Below are positions 1 through 12,273 of a DNA stretch of 64,000 nucleotides, one piece after another. Origin of the DNA: Corylus avellana (lineage: Eukaryota > Streptophyta > Magnoliopsida > Fagales > Betulaceae); assembly GCF_901000735.1 (NCBI RefSeq), contig NC_081542.1, forward strand, positions 28,287,093 through 28,351,092, written 5' to 3'. The position numbers and the translations under genes are program-made. Under the pieces are notes generated by a model, which worked only from the letters and a program-made list of their open reading frames with translations, did not search any database and was not told the origin of the DNA. How positions within the stretch are numbered: position 1 is the first letter of the stretch; each line of letters begins with the position of its first letter.

Positions 1-850
1 TCTACTCCTTAAGCTATAGATCTCCCTAAGTAACGAATTATGCATGGTATTTATTCTAATTCTTTTCTTTCTCAAAAGATTTAGCATGGTATCTACTAAG
101 TTGTTCTTTAAGAAAGTATAAGTCTATGAAAATCGACAAACATATGAAGCCTAGGGCATGGTATCTACTCCTGGTTCTCCATGTTGATTACCCCAAGAAC
201 CCGTAACGAGATTCTTTTGTCACTTTATTAAGCCCAGGACTCGGTCATCCAAATTGATTTAAATAACACATGCATATGATGATCAAGCACATTCATATGA
301 GGAATTCAGTCAACCAGAAAATAATCAATTTAAAAATACCAAAATATGATTGTCACAAAGGTGCCAATATTGAAATCCTAAAAGGACATGATTAGGGGTT
401 CAATCTAGCCCCTAGCAAAAGGTTTAGCTACACATACTTTGGATGCTAATTGTCCTAACAATAAAAGAAAAAGGAAAAGGAAAAACCTGAAACCGCTTCT
501 TGAAGTAGCATCCAATTCTTCTCTCCAAGATTTTGTATTTTTTCTGAAGGCTTAGAGGTCTATTTATAGGGCTTAGGAAAACCCTAGACGCTCTAGAAAA
601 CCTAGGAAAACCATAGGTTTATCTCCTAGTACAATTAGGATTTGGAAAACCTAATTTAAGGCAGAAAAGGAGTCTTTCTTCATCTGGGCTGTGCGAGTGT
701 GCTTGATCGCACTGTGAGGTGCGCTCAATCGCACTCATGCAGAGGTGTGCGTACATTCGAGCGCACACAAGGTACGCTCGTTCGCAAAACTAGATTGTCC
801 AAAAAAATTTATCTGTGTGCACTCGTTCGCAGAAACAGAATGCAATTTTT
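1..850 (-). mobile_element. LTR fragment, family A (window-edge copy)
   Basis: The sequence aligns by eye with 3,664-4,340 (shared run 'ctccttaagctat', then the repeated 'gcatggtatctac' phrase and the 'aaacctaggaaa' stretch), at clearly reduced identity. It is therefore a second LTR of the same family and probably the 3' LTR of the minus-strand element whose 5' LTR is 3,328-4,653. The expected LTR end (CACTTAACA) is not seen near 900-1,000, so the end is lost or diverged. Positions 690-835 carry degenerate GCTCGATCGCAC-type words. The right boundary is approximate. Confidence 0.7.
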
Positions 851-1103
851 ATTTATTTATTTATTTATTTTCAAAACGACAAAAACAAAGAACAACAAAT
901 CTAAAATTAACAAAATAAAACTAAAACACTAGATGATACTCCAACCAAATACTAGTAAAGTGCAACACATTGCTGTAAAAAATATAATCAAAGAATGAAT
1001 TGGAACAACAATGGTAAGGATAAAACCTGGTTGGAGATCATGGACTCTAGCCTGATGGAGGACTCGAGTGCATAGTGCCTGTGCTCGATCCTATGGAGCT
1101 GAC

Positions 1104-1961
1104 TTATTTAGTCAAAATATAAGGGATCCGCCAAGCCAACGGAATCCTCATCATTGAAGCACTTGGTGCTTTTTGACCTTTAAGTTTAAACTTGAAATAC
1201 CAGTCTTTTCTTCTCTTGGACCAAAGAGAATGGATTTTACCTACAAAAAGGTAATTCCCATCATCCACAGATCGGGGTGGACCACTTTGAGTCTTTTCAA
1301 ACAGTTTCTCATCCGGAAGGCAATCATGAACTAGAATAAAATAAGAAGAAAACTTAGGGAGCTTTTCTATCTTGATGTCCTCAATTTGCTCATCACATAA
1401 CCCCAACAGACTTCTCTCTTGGGCTCTTGGTAATTCGGGAGTGGGAGCTGATGTTGAAGAAGTCTCAATGCTTTCTTCCTTTGGCTGATGTGGTTCCTCT
1501 AGAACCTCAGTTTGCTACTCTTCTTCCACCTTGTTGTTCTCAGGAGTGGGATCCAATAAGGCCTCACCTGGCTCACGTATCATGTAAAGGTCCAGATCAA
1601 ATTCAAATTGAGCAAAGCGCTCTTCCAATGGATCCTCTAGACTTGGCTCACTAAACATTTTAGCTTGCTTGAGGAACTTGTCAAGATCCAGATCAAATTC
1701 AACTTGAGTAAAGCGCTTGTCCAGGTCTAGGTCACCTCCAAATTGATCAAAGCGTTCTCCCAACGGATCCTCAAGACTTGGCTCACAAAATCCCTCCTCA
1801 ACAGTTTCTTCATTCCCAGGTGTGGTGGTTGTTTGCTCATGATAGTAAGTGCACTCTTCCTCCATGTATTGTCTATCGTAATTGGCCACCAACTGATCTT
1901 GGAGCGCTTCTTCTTTGAGGATCTCTGATATTTGCTTGAAGTGAACCTCTGTCTTGGCCAT
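1104..1961 (-). pseudogene. Gag-like ORF of family A element, one in-frame stop
   Basis: An acidic, low-complexity protein of about 285 codons starting MAKTEVHFKQISEILKEEA. The frame is open to the end except for one TAG at 1,515-1,517; reading continues in frame after it (QTEVLEEPHQPKEE...) into a more ordered C-terminal part (LPKFSSYFILVHDCLPDEK, LFVGKIHSLWSKRRKDW). A motif of the form EPSLEDPL-ERF-QF--DLDLD occurs twice, an internal duplication. No zinc knuckle, protease, reverse transcriptase or integrase is visible. The place between LTRs and next to a primer site makes it the structural-type ORF of a non-autonomous LTR element. A further ORF on the same strand (1,727-2,209) may be its frameshifted N-terminal part. 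The family is not identified. Confidence 0.5.
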
Positions 1962-2639
1962 GGCGGGAGTTGAATATGGGCCTTACTGTGGATATGAAAA
2001 GTTGACATCGTTTCTTTATAGGCAGATTGTGCTTCTTCTAAAGCCGAACTTGCTTCTTCTAAAGTAGAACTTGCTTCTAACAACTTTTTAGAAATCTCAG
2101 GAGGAGGTGGTTCTTCATGATATTGTGGAGACCAATTGATGGGAGATGACTCCTCTTCATGATAGCAAATACTCTCTTCCTTCATATAGTGTCCACGACG
2201 AGTGGTCACCTGCTAACTTTGGTACTCTACTTCTTCTTCTTTGAGGATATCGGTTCCTTGTTTAGGGTGGGCTTTCGTCATCTCAACTAACTGCCGTGTA
2301 TTATTGGTCAACACATTCATTATAATAATTGCATTCAATTATTGAATATCTGCGAGGATATATAATAATTGCCTTCCACCTCCAGTTGATATGCTATGCA
2401 TGATGGTTGGTTGAGGTTTTTCGGGATGAAAGCCTGCTTCATGGGCCTTCGCACTGGTTGCGGATTTTTTGGTAGCTCTTGCATTGTCTCCTCAACTTCT
2501 TCTTCTTCTTCTGTGTCGGAATTGTCTTTATGCCCTTGTCGAATGGTCCTCTCAATTTCTGGGTCAAGTGGAAAGATGGTTGAGGCTTGAGATCGACGAC
2601 CTTGTATAAGAAGATTTTTTCCCTTGGAGTCACTGCAGC

Positions 2640-3130
2640 TTCAGTACCATTGTGCGAAAGTCCTCTATAACTGTGCTCGATCGCAGGGTAGTGCACTCGA
2701 TCACACTTGGGCTCCGCTCGATCGCAGTAATAGAATGCCGGGTTTTGCAAGCTAAAATAGAACAGAAACATATAAGTAATTGGACAACTAAGAAATTTTT
2801 TTTTGTTTTTGATAAAATATAATTAAAGAATTTTAAAATAACAAAAGATAAAATAAAAGAAAACAGAAAATAAAAATAAAGATAAAAATAAAATAATAAA
2901 AATAAAAATAAAAATAATAAAAGCAAAATTGAAATCAGCAGCTTCAATACTGCTGTCTAGCTGTGCGCTCGATCGCAGTGCACTTGCGCTCGATCGCACA
3001 GCTGCACTCAATCTCCCTGAAATAGGTGCTCGAGCGTACTGTCGCAAAACATAAGTATAGAAAGGCTCACAGGCAGCAATGCGCTCGATCTCAGTTAGAC
3101 TGCGCTCAATCGCCCTACCGCAATTTAAAT
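2640..3130. repeat. GCTCGATCGCAC word array in family A internal region
   Basis: About nine degenerate copies of a CG-rich, half-palindromic word of the type GTGCGCTCGATCGCAC lie here, split by an A-rich stretch (2,790-2,935). The same word occurs in the LTRs of this family and at 43,780-44,060. Confidence 0.7.
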
Positions 3131-3300
3131 TAGTTTTGCGGACAGAAACAGACATGAAGAACAAAACATAAAAATTCAACAAAGATAATCAGAAACATAA
3201 AATAAAAACAAATAAAATTAAAAACTTAAACAAAGCAAAGAAAAAAAAAAAATAACTAAATTAAACTAACGGAAAAATTTATAGGCATAATTTAACACAA

Positions 3301-3318
3301 TCCCCAGCAACGACGCCA
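3301..3318 (-). promoter_or_regulatory. Primer binding site, tRNA-Asp type (degenerate)
   Basis: The plus strand reads TCCCCAGCAACGACGCCA. It differs at two positions from the tRNA-Asp 3' end (TCCCCGGCAACGGCGCCA) seen intact at 63,057-63,074. It lies 9 bases from the LTR edge, which fixes the element as minus-strand. Confidence 0.8.
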
Positions 3319-3327
3319 AAAACTTAT

Positions 3328-4653
3328 TGTTACAAATATCTACCTAAATTAATAGGCAAATAATTATATGTTTTACCCGCAAGTGCACGAGGTCAACATA
3401 GTAGTATATGATGCAAGTACGGAGTCATTCCCACGAGGATTGGTAAATTATGCTTAGAAGTAAATTCCTATTTAATTAAACATATAAAATTCAATTGTCA
3501 TGATTGAATTTAATATAAAGGAATAAAATAAGAGAATAACTAAAACTAAAAAGGATTAGAGTTTTGATATCCATCACTAATCAGACTAATTAAGATAACA
3601 ATATGCCAATGCGCCAATTATACCGGTATATCTAATGTTTGTCAACCTAAGGGCATAGGTGTGTACTCCTTAAGCTATTGATTTCCCTAAGCAACGAATT
3701 AGGCATGGGTGTCTACTCTAATTCTTTTCTTTCTTAGAGGATTTAGCATGGGTGTCTACTAAGTTGTTATTTAAGAAAGCATAAAACTGTGGAAATCGAC
3801 AAACACATGAGGCCTAGGGCATGCGTGTCTACTCCCGGTTTCCCATGTCGATTAACCCAAGAATCCGGCGTGGATATCTTTTGTTACTTTTATTAAACCC
3901 AGGACTCGGTCATCTAAATTGATTTAACTAACTAGTCCATACCACATGCATATGTTGATCAGGCACACACATATGAGGAGTACAAGATAACAGGTATTAA
4001 TCAAGTTAAATACACCAAAATATAATTGTAGCAAAGGCGCCAATATTGTAATCATAAATAGACATGATTATGGCTTCAATCTAGCCCTAATTAAAAATAT
4101 AAACTACATAATGAAAATAAAAGGTGGAAGAGAAGAAAACCCAAACTCTTTTTGATTTAGCCTTCAGTTCCTTTCGAGAGCTTGTGCCTCTTTTCTCCAC
4201 ACCTATTCCTAGAAGCTAAGAGGTATATTTATAGGCTTTAGAAGTCCTTGTTGCTCTAGTAAACCTAGGAAATTCGTAGGGTTTTATTCCAATTACAAGT
4301 GGGAGTTGGAAAACCCTAATATGGAAATACTAATAGTTTGGCCGCACTCTTGATGTATCACTTGCACACGGGTGCGATCGATTGCAACCCGTGTGCGCTC
4401 GATCGCACATGGCTGCTTCATGTTTTGTCTTCTCTGGTAGTGCGCTCGATCGCAGGGAACCTACGATCGATCGCACTGTCAGGGGCTCCAACTTTTTCCA
4501 ATTTCTTTCTTTGAGCCCAAATCTTTCAGATTTACTTCCTTTTCTTCCAAAAGCCTATAAAAGCACGGAAAACACAGGAACTAAAATAGCACAAATTAAC
4601 ATACTTAAGGAATTAATTTAAGGGCTAAAATATGAATATTTTGGCACTTAACA
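3328..4653 (-). mobile_element. 5' LTR, family A, 1,326 bp
   Basis: Starts TGTTACAAATATC and ends GCACTTAACA on the plus strand, giving TG...CA ends in both orientations. The primer site is adjacent on the low-coordinate side. Four copies of the GCGATCGATCGC-type word lie at 4,370-4,480. The high-coordinate side abuts LINE coding sequence in mid-ORF, so the element inserted into the LINE. The matching target duplication cannot be checked because the other end is outside the window. Confidence 0.85.
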
Positions 4654-6004
4654 GGTGCATCTGCCCAAGGGCCGTAACTACCTCTTCCTCCGTGAATGTT
4701 TTCAGCAGGTCAACATTCATAGTCTCAGTGACACAGGCCTTCATATCAGCTAGACAAGTTTCTGTCCCATATGTGTTCCCTGCCGTGAACAAATTTTGGT
4801 AGTATTCAACAAAAACCTTACTAACATCTTCAATCTTCTCCCACTACGTCCCCTCCTCATCTTGGATCTTTCGGATTTTATTAACTCTCCTCCTATGGGC
4901 TGCCCAAGCTTGGAAGAAGGGTGTGTTTCGGTCCCCACTGAGGTACCAATTCTGCTTTGAGCGTTGTTTCCACTTGGTATCTTCTCTTTCCAGAATAGCA
5001 TCTATCTCACCTTGGAGTTTTTGAATTTCCTCCCAGTTATCATCTCCCTCTTGCTGTTGCAATTGCTCAAGCCTTTTAGTTTTCTTTTTAATCTCCTTCT
5101 CGGCATTGCCAAACTTTCTGGAGCTCCAACTTTGGAGCTTTGTTTGGCACCATTTCAGTTTTTGTTGCACGGGTTCCTCTCCTAGATTCATGTTCTCCAC
5201 GTCAGCCCAAGCATCATGGACAACATCATCATATTCCTCATCGTGCATCCAACTGGCTTCAATCTTAAAGCTTTTCTTCACAAACCTCCGATTTAACTCC
5301 CCCTCACCAAATTTCACAAATAACGGCAGACAGTCAGATTTACCTCCCACTAGGACCCTTACTTCCCATGCCTTATACAATCTGCACCAAGCTTCATTAG
5401 CAACTGCCCGGTCAAGTCTTTCCTTGATGAGGTTTCCATCATACTGGCGGTTTGTCCACGTGTATGTAGCCCCTCTATACCCCAAGTCGCACAAGCGACA
5501 CTCTTCAAGAGCCAATCTAAATTGCATCATTTGACTTTCCCGTTGAGCTACTCCTCCCCATTTTTCAGTTTGATCAATAATCTCATTGAAGTCTCCAATG
5601 CAAAACCAAGGCTCCGACTCGTAAGCCTTAAGATGGTTGAGGGGAGTCCAAGATTCATGCCTTTTGGCCTATTCCAGATGCTTGTAGAAGCCTGTCAACC
5701 GCCATAGACTATTGCTGTCCATAGGTCGAACTACCACATTTATGTGCATCCGAGTATAATTTTGAATTTCAACCATATTACTATCCTTCCACAACAACGC
5801 CAATCCTCCACGATGGCCAATAGCATCAACAACAAACAATCCTTCATAACCGATTCTCACATGTAACACTTCCATTCTGTTTTTCCTACACTTTGTTTCC
5901 ATTAAAAACAAGATGTCGGGTCACTTTTCCTTTACCAAATGACAAAGTTCTTGAATTTATCGGGAGTTCCCAAGCCCCCGACAATTCTAACTTAGCAGAT
6001 TCAT
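4654..6004 (-). pseudogene. LINE ORF2 remnant: endonuclease and start of reverse transcriptase
   Basis: An L1-type non-LTR retrotransposon ORF2. From the probable ATG at 6,004 the product has the endonuclease start (NCRGLGN), the METK motif, a GYRGATYTWTN stretch and RLDRAVAN, then the linker before the reverse transcriptase (SGDRNTPFFQAWAAHRRR). Endonuclease nicks the target; reverse transcriptase primes there. Several stops break the frame, for example where tryptophan is expected near the N-terminus and just after IQDEEGT. The catalytic reverse-transcriptase core is missing because the family A LTR begins at 4,653, in mid-domain. The element is dead. Confidence 0.85.
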
Positions 6005-6189
6005 TGCTCCTGGCTGGGCTGGGCACTAGCCACCGCCATTATTTTGTCATCATCGCTCCTGAGACATTTCCCAGCCCCACCTTCATTTTTCTCACCCACT
6101 GCTACTCCTTGCCCCTTCCTTTTGCCAATAGACTATCCCCCAGAGACAGAGACTTATGGTTTCCCTCCATTGCTTTTTGCCTCCCGTTT

Positions 6190-7584
6190 CTAGTTCCTCA
6201 GACTCTTTCCATCTTTTGGACTTACTGCATTGCCCCCACGCCAACTCCCTGCTTTCAGAATGGCTGCATGTATTGGTAACGTGCATTCCCCTGTCTCAAC
6301 ACTATTTGGGTTGATAACAAAGTCCATGCAAGTATTCTCAGCCGCCCCTTTCTCCAGGCCTAAAATTGGACTTCCAGTCTCATGCACTTCCACGACTCTC
6401 GAAATAAGGCTCCCCACCGCCAGCCCATAATTAGCAGCCTTATAGATGTTGGGCCCATCTTTGTCATTACCTACCGTGGCCTCCATTTCACTACACCTGC
6501 CTTGCCCTAACGTCTTTGCTTCATCTGTATCTCTCTCCTTTCCCTTTTTGGTTGGTTCCAATTTAGTGGGTCCATTGTTTTTAAACGCCTTATTCTTTCT
6601 TCCTATGAGCTTTAACTCTCCAAAATTTGCTCTTGGATTCACGCTTGAGAATGAATATCCGTCCTCCTTGTCTGCTGGATAATTAATGCCCCAGCTAGGG
6701 TTTCCCGAAAATATGGGACTTCCCATACCATGCAGATCCTCATTGTTTTAGTCCTCGCCAGGTTGCGGCTCGCTACTGTCTGACGTCCTTCGCCCTTGAG
6801 CTCCTTATTCCTGTAGCTGTTTCTTTTTCAGACCCTCCACCCACAGCCCTGGCCCCCATGGCTTTTCTCCATTTTAACTATTAACCCGTTGATTTTGTCG
6901 CTCCGGGCATCCCGTTCTACCATGCACAATCCACCCATAGTTGAAGCAAAAAAGGGGTAACTTCTCATATTTGAAGCTAACCCAATGATTCTGCCCTTCC
7001 AACTTCAGCATCCTTCCACGTTCCAGAGGTTGGGTTAAATCAATGGTTACACGACTCTGTAGACTTCTTCCTCATCCTACATAATCCCCTGCAACATCCA
7101 CATCTTCAAGCTCTCCCAAGGACTGTCCAATCTTGCTCCCCACCCCTTTTGTCATGCAAAGGAGCGGCATGTCATGCACCTGAATCCAGAATGGAGACGA
7201 CCGCAAATCCATTTTCGAAGGAGGGACACGCCCCTCAAACTCCTTAAGCACCAGAATCTGCCTATCAAACGACCACGGTCTTCCTACCAGCACTCGCCTC
7301 TTATCAGTCTTGTCCGCAAACTCAAAAAGCCATAGTTTGTCCAGGACTTCTTTAAAACTCACCCGACTTGAGATTCGCCAAAGTCTAGATAGCACTGACT
7401 TGAATGCTTCCTTGTTTATCCCCTTCTCCGTCCAGAGCCTCCCTACCAGGCATCGGTTCCCTTGCAACTTGGCCTCTGCTACTTCACTATCATCTATCGA
7501 GATCCCAACCTTTTCCCTTTCCGTCAGGGAAATCCTACTGCAAAGTTGCTCCAATTCCTCTCCATCATCCCCAAACACCTCCAT
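6190..7584 (-). pseudogene. LINE ORF1 remnant (DUF4283-type, CCHC)
   Basis: The ORF1 nucleic-acid-binding protein of the same LINE. It starts MEVFGDDGEELEQLCSRISL and shows the DUF4283 pattern (NRCLVGRLWTEKGINKEAF, ADKTDKRRVLVGRPWSFD, PFWIQVHDMPLLCMTK). A TGA at 7,069-7,071 stands where related proteins have tryptophan (VAGDYVG stop GRSLQ), and the frame continues into VSFKYEKLPLFCFNYG, where the zinc knuckle has lost its second cysteine. A less conserved C-terminal part (6,190-6,726) follows in an open stretch. The 5' end of the LINE is near 7,700. Confidence 0.8.
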
Positions 7585-7741
7585 GTCTGTATAGCAGCAA
7601 GAGACTGAGAACCCCTACTCACACGTTTGCTCCTATAGATACTCTGTAGAGAGAACCCTGCAGAGTAGCCTTAGAGAGAAATACCTAGAGAGAGGACAAA
7701 AATAGTTTTTTATTCTTTAATTAAGAATAATATATTGACAA

Positions 7742-7888
7742 AACTTGAACTATGTGGGATGCTTATTTGATTGCATTGTTGATGAAAGATTTTTTATTAT
7801 TTTGCTATGTACTTTTTTTAAGGCTCATAATTATATGGGTTTTACAATTTGTATGAAATTTAATAAGTATAATGCTAATAATATAAAT
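7742..7888. repeat. Segmental duplication unit A, left block
   Basis: From 'tgtgggatgcttatttgatt' onward this matches 33,438-33,590 closely. The match is cut at 7,888 by a copia element and resumes at 13,349. It is non-coding AT-rich DNA downstream of the receptor-like protein gene. Confidence 0.85.
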
Positions 7889-8994
7889 TGAAAATTCTAT
7901 ATACGACTCCAAACGACACCTATTTTGAATGTATAGGTGTTTTACACAATATTATGCGGAAATAGATCTGACCTAACAAATAATAATTAACCAAAAATAG
8001 ATATGCAATGAACAATAAAGAATACAGATATTTTGATTACGAAGAGGAAACCAATTAGAGAACTCTCTAATTGTAAAACCTCTCCAGAGCAGCAAAACCC
8101 AGGAAATCAACTAACTCAGTAAAAGAATAAGGGATTACAAGACGTTCACACTTACCAAACCTTTGCAATTGACATGATCTTGTATAAGACAAGCGACCCA
8201 CTTGCCTTCTACCGCAGTAGCCCTTTCCAAAGACAACTGGCACAATCCTTCTACGTGATCTCCCTTCACCAGAACTCCGGTTGACTTCACTTCAACAATC
8301 AACAAGTAAAACAAACGATCACTCTAAGAGAGAGAACATACTCTCTATATCATAGACTCTCTTAGCACACAACGGCGAATTCTAGATGCAGAAATTCATT
8401 CCTCTCTCTTCCTATAAAGGTGTATTTATAATAGTCCCATCATCCCTAGACCTAGGAAAGAGTTTATATTCATTTAAAACTGTAACAGGTACGCGGCGTC
8501 CGGACGGGAACATGTGCCATCTGGATGGGACAACAAAATACAGCCAACGTGTTTTTAACACATGGCCATCTGCAATCTCGTCCGGACGAGATTGCACACG
8601 AGCCATTCTGCCTAGCTTCGTAGTCTTCTCTTTATGGCCCGTTTTGACCTAGTAAACATTAGAATTAGCTACACCTCGTGAAACATGAATTTGTAGATCC
8701 TTGAGTTAGCTTTCCAATGCCACAAAGATTGCTCCAATCAAAGGCCTGAAACTCAAGATATGACCTTTTTAATAAAAGTCATCCGAATAGGGTTCAGACG
8801 AGACTACAGACGAGGCTCTCGGGAATTCTTGTTTATCGAGCTCAACCGGACGGGATTGCAAACGAGATTACAGACGAGACTCTCAGGGAAAATAGAATTC
8901 TTCGTGTGTCCAAATGGCACTTCTTCTCGTCCGAACGGTAAGCACTTTTAGTCACCATTTTGCTTACCGAATTAAGCCAACATGAACTTACAAA
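7889..8994 (-). mobile_element. 3' LTR of copia element 1, 1,106 bp
   Basis: Starts TGAAAATTC and ends AACTTACA on the plus strand; the opposite LTR is 12,274-13,343. The target duplication TAAAT lies at 7,884-7,888 and 13,344-13,348. Next to it at 8,995 is a polypurine tract (AAAGGGGGAGTT on the minus strand), as expected upstream of a 3' LTR. A perfect 26-bp palindrome centred on CTCGTCCGGACGAG lies at 8,571-8,596, and related words recur at 8,790-8,940. Confidence 0.92.
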
Positions 8995-10252
8995 CTCCCC
9001 CTTTGGCAATTCAGTGACAAAATCAATCCGACGAGTCACCATCCTCTCCCCAATTTTATACTCCCTCTTTTTGTCACAAATTAACAAAAGGTATCATGTT
9101 TCCTGAAACACTCAACACAAAAACATCAAGGCATATGTGGAACAGGAAAAACAATAATCAGGCATTCATGATCACATATAGGAAAATGCATGAAGAACAC
9201 AACAAGATCATGAATAACAGAAACTCCCCCTCAATATAAGACTTAATAATCAACAAGAAACTTTAAAAAAATTTTCTCACCCTCAAAAGTTAAATGAACA
9301 CATATGATACACACATCAACAACTCATGTATTTTAGCAATGAATATCCCAAACATACTCTAAATATGCAAAATATACATGAGACTAGAAATGGCAAGAAA
9401 CTGATATTGTTTAACCCAAGCCAAGAAAAATGATTCATTCAACCCATGCTTGTGTGTTGTGTGTGTAAGCCATTCAATGAGAAAAAAAAAATACTAGTTT
9501 ACAAAAAGAGGAGAAAGTTTCACTAACACGAGGTTTTGACAAGTAAATTCAATCAAAAGTCAAACCTTATCATACTAGGGCCTAGCCACTCTCATCCAAT
9601 ACAATCCTCTTTTGAAAAAAATAGAACAAGTTTGACACAGTGAAAATAAATTCCGTAAGGAACATGTTCTTTTGATTTTGTTTCACTATTTTGATTCTTT
9701 CTCTCTTTGATAGAGTGTTTTTAAACAATTGGTGGTTTATACAAAAGAAAAGAATGCATGGATTTTTAAGCCCTAGGTTCAACTAGCATATGGTCAATTT
9801 GAAAAAAATATGACTAGTCAAAAATACCTCATGTAGTTACCTAACATACCTCACTTTTAAAAAAAATTACCCCAAATTAAGCTTAAGTGTGCATAAGAAT
9901 AAGCATAGGTAAAGCGTACCACATATGCTTAAGCTTTAGGTAACCACAAAAACAAGTCCATTGAAACAATTTTTATTTTTATTTTTATTTTTTTTTATAT
10001 TTAGAATATTTCAAGATGCAAGGAATTAAATTCATGAAATCAACATGAGAAATTAATGGACTATCTGGGTACATAAGACAAAAGAGATAAAAGAAAAACA
10101 ACCAAATTAAAATATTTTTGTCTTTTTGAATTTTTTTATTTATTTTTTATTTTTTAAATGTACACAAAACAAAACATGTTAAAAGAAACAAAACACAAAA
10201 CACAAAACAAAACAAAACAAAACAAACAAACAAACACCCAACAAGCTAGGAC

Positions 10253-10295
<43 letters not shown>

Positions 10296-10332
10296 CAAAG
10301 TCTGTGCTAGACATGCAATGTGCCCACCTAAA
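8995..10332. other. Non-coding 3' internal region of copia element 1
   Basis: Between the end of gag and the polypurine tract there is about 1.3 kb with no coding signal and no trace of protease, integrase, reverse transcriptase or RNase H. It holds A-rich tracts and a (TA)n microsatellite at 10,257-10,293. Copia element 2 has a homologous stretch (15,000-16,250). Confidence 0.75.
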
Positions 10333-12205
10333 CTAGGTGAGTCCAATACCATTCCCCCTCAACGAGTGAACGGTATCAACCTTCTTAACCCAAACTTTCT
10401 TCATTTTGGGAACAGAAGTGCGACTCTTGTCCAAGTCATTTAACTGGGTGATAACACCCCTTAGCATGTTGAATAATTCCTCATGACTATCCCTAGAATG
10501 AAAATAGTCTCTTTTTGACTCATGATTATTCAACTGAAAACAATTTGGGCGAATATGCCCAATCTTACCACAGTGATGACATGTAGGAATAAACCTTTGA
10601 GAAGGTTGGTTCCTTGGCATATGAACACGTCTCGGTGTAGAAAGAGACACGTAGGAATCAATTAGAATTCCCTTACCTTTCTCACCTCTTGGAACTGGAG
10701 GATACATTACCTTCTTCTTAGTCAAGCTTTCTTCTTTACAAATTGGTTTCACAAAAATTAACTTTGAAGGAGAAGCAACATTAGTAGAAGAAACAACAGA
10801 TTTATCAAAGCCCAATCCAGTTCTATCAAACGAATGTTTCTGATCATGCAACATGTGATTTAGCTTTTCACTAGAGAATGTTTTCAGATGATTTCTTGAT
10901 TCATTAAGCTCATTCTCTAAGGATTTTACTTTGGCAATTAACATGTGATTTTCAGACATCAAAGTATTATGAATAGCATGTAAATCAGTTAAAGTAATAG
11001 AAAGTTGATCATTTTCAAGATTAACATCTTTGAGTTTCTGCAAGTGTTGCTTATTTAACTTCTTCAATTTAATGCATTCCAAAAATAGATTATTATAAGC
11101 ATGTTGCAGACCACCCTCCTCTTCTAATTCATTATCACATATATCATATTCACTAGCTAGAGAGTTAGACTCACTAGCCTCATGTTCACTATCATAAGAA
11201 ACCCCAAAAGCTACATAATTAGCAACATTTTCAGCTTTTCCTCATTGTCTGACTCATCACTTTGAGTCACATTAAAGGCCTTGCCTTTTGAATTTATCAA
11301 AATTTCCACAATCAGCACGAATGTGACCAATACCACCACATTCAAGACACTTACGAACCCCGAGATAGTTTATCTTTTTGATTTTCATCATTTTTGCCTT
11401 CATAATTATCTCTAACCTCATGACTAGGATTCACATAATTTTTTGATCCCCTACTTCTAAAATTTCCATTGTTTTTGAAAAATTTTCTAAACTTCCTAGC
11501 AATAATAGCTATTTCTTCATTGTCTCCAGAATCCTTATCAGAGTGAACTACAGATTTACCTTTAGCAACCTTGATCTTAAGAGCAGGATTTTTTGAGCTT
11601 TTGGGCTTAGGTAACATGAGTTCAAATGTTTGAAGAGAACCAACAAGTTCCTCTACTCTCATTGACTCTAGATCTTTGCTCTATTGTATAGCAGTAATTT
11701 GAGGTATAAACCTCGCAGGTAGAGATCTTAAGATTTTCTTTATTATCTTAGCATCAGTCATTTTCTTTCCAAGATTAATAGTAAAGTTTCTAATAGTGCT
11801 AAGCTTAGAATAAAAATCATCAAATGTCTCGTCCTCTTCCATCCTAATCTCTTCAAATTGAGAAACTAACATCTGAATTTTTGAAGCTTTCACAATTTTA
11901 GTTGATTCGTGAGTAATTTCCAATGTTTCCCATGCTTCTTTAGCTATTACACATCGAGAAATTCTTGAGAATTCTTCGATGGAGATAGATGTGAAGATGG
12001 CATTTAACGCTTTGTCATTTGCAAACGAAGCACTCTTTTCATCCTTTGAAAATTCGGCAATTGCATTATCAGGATTAGTCCATCCAGATTCAACAATATG
12101 CCAAACGTCCACAAATTTGAGATATGCTTTCATACGAATTTTCCAAAACGTATAATTGGATCCGTCAAAGACAGGAAGTGAGTTAGGTGCAACTGTGTGA
12201 GACAT
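10333..12205 (-). pseudogene. Gag of copia element 1 (UBN2/DUF4219 type), broken
   Basis: A copia-type Gag starting MSHTVAPNSLPVFDGSNYTFW, the typical FDGSNY-FWK entry, followed by the UBN2 region (AKEAWETLE, KIQMLVSQFEEIRMEEDET, RSLPARF). A TAG at 11,681-11,683 interrupts it; reading continues in frame (SKDLESMRVEELVG). Near 11,355 the frame shifts by one base into a proper zinc knuckle (CLECGGIGHIRADC). The last part (10,333-11,082) has a coiled-coil stretch and a second knuckle (CHHCGKIGHIRPNC). Gag packages element RNA in cytoplasmic particles. No pol follows, so the element depended on a partner. Confidence 0.88.
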
Positions 12206-12259
12206 ATTATGAGGAGTCTAGGATCACACTCAGGAAATTAATCCCAACAGAGTGAATCC

Positions 12260-12271
12260 GCTTTGATACCA
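12260..12271 (-). promoter_or_regulatory. Primer binding site, initiator tRNA-Met type
   Basis: The minus strand reads TGGTATCAAAGC two bases inside the 5' LTR of copia element 1. It differs at one position from the usual copia site TGGTATCAGAGC, which copia element 2 retains. Confidence 0.88.
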
Positions 12272-12273
12272 AT

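Noticed and set aside
10257..10293. Long TA run as a structural element or origin
   Set aside because: An ordinary AT microsatellite in the non-coding part of a copia element.
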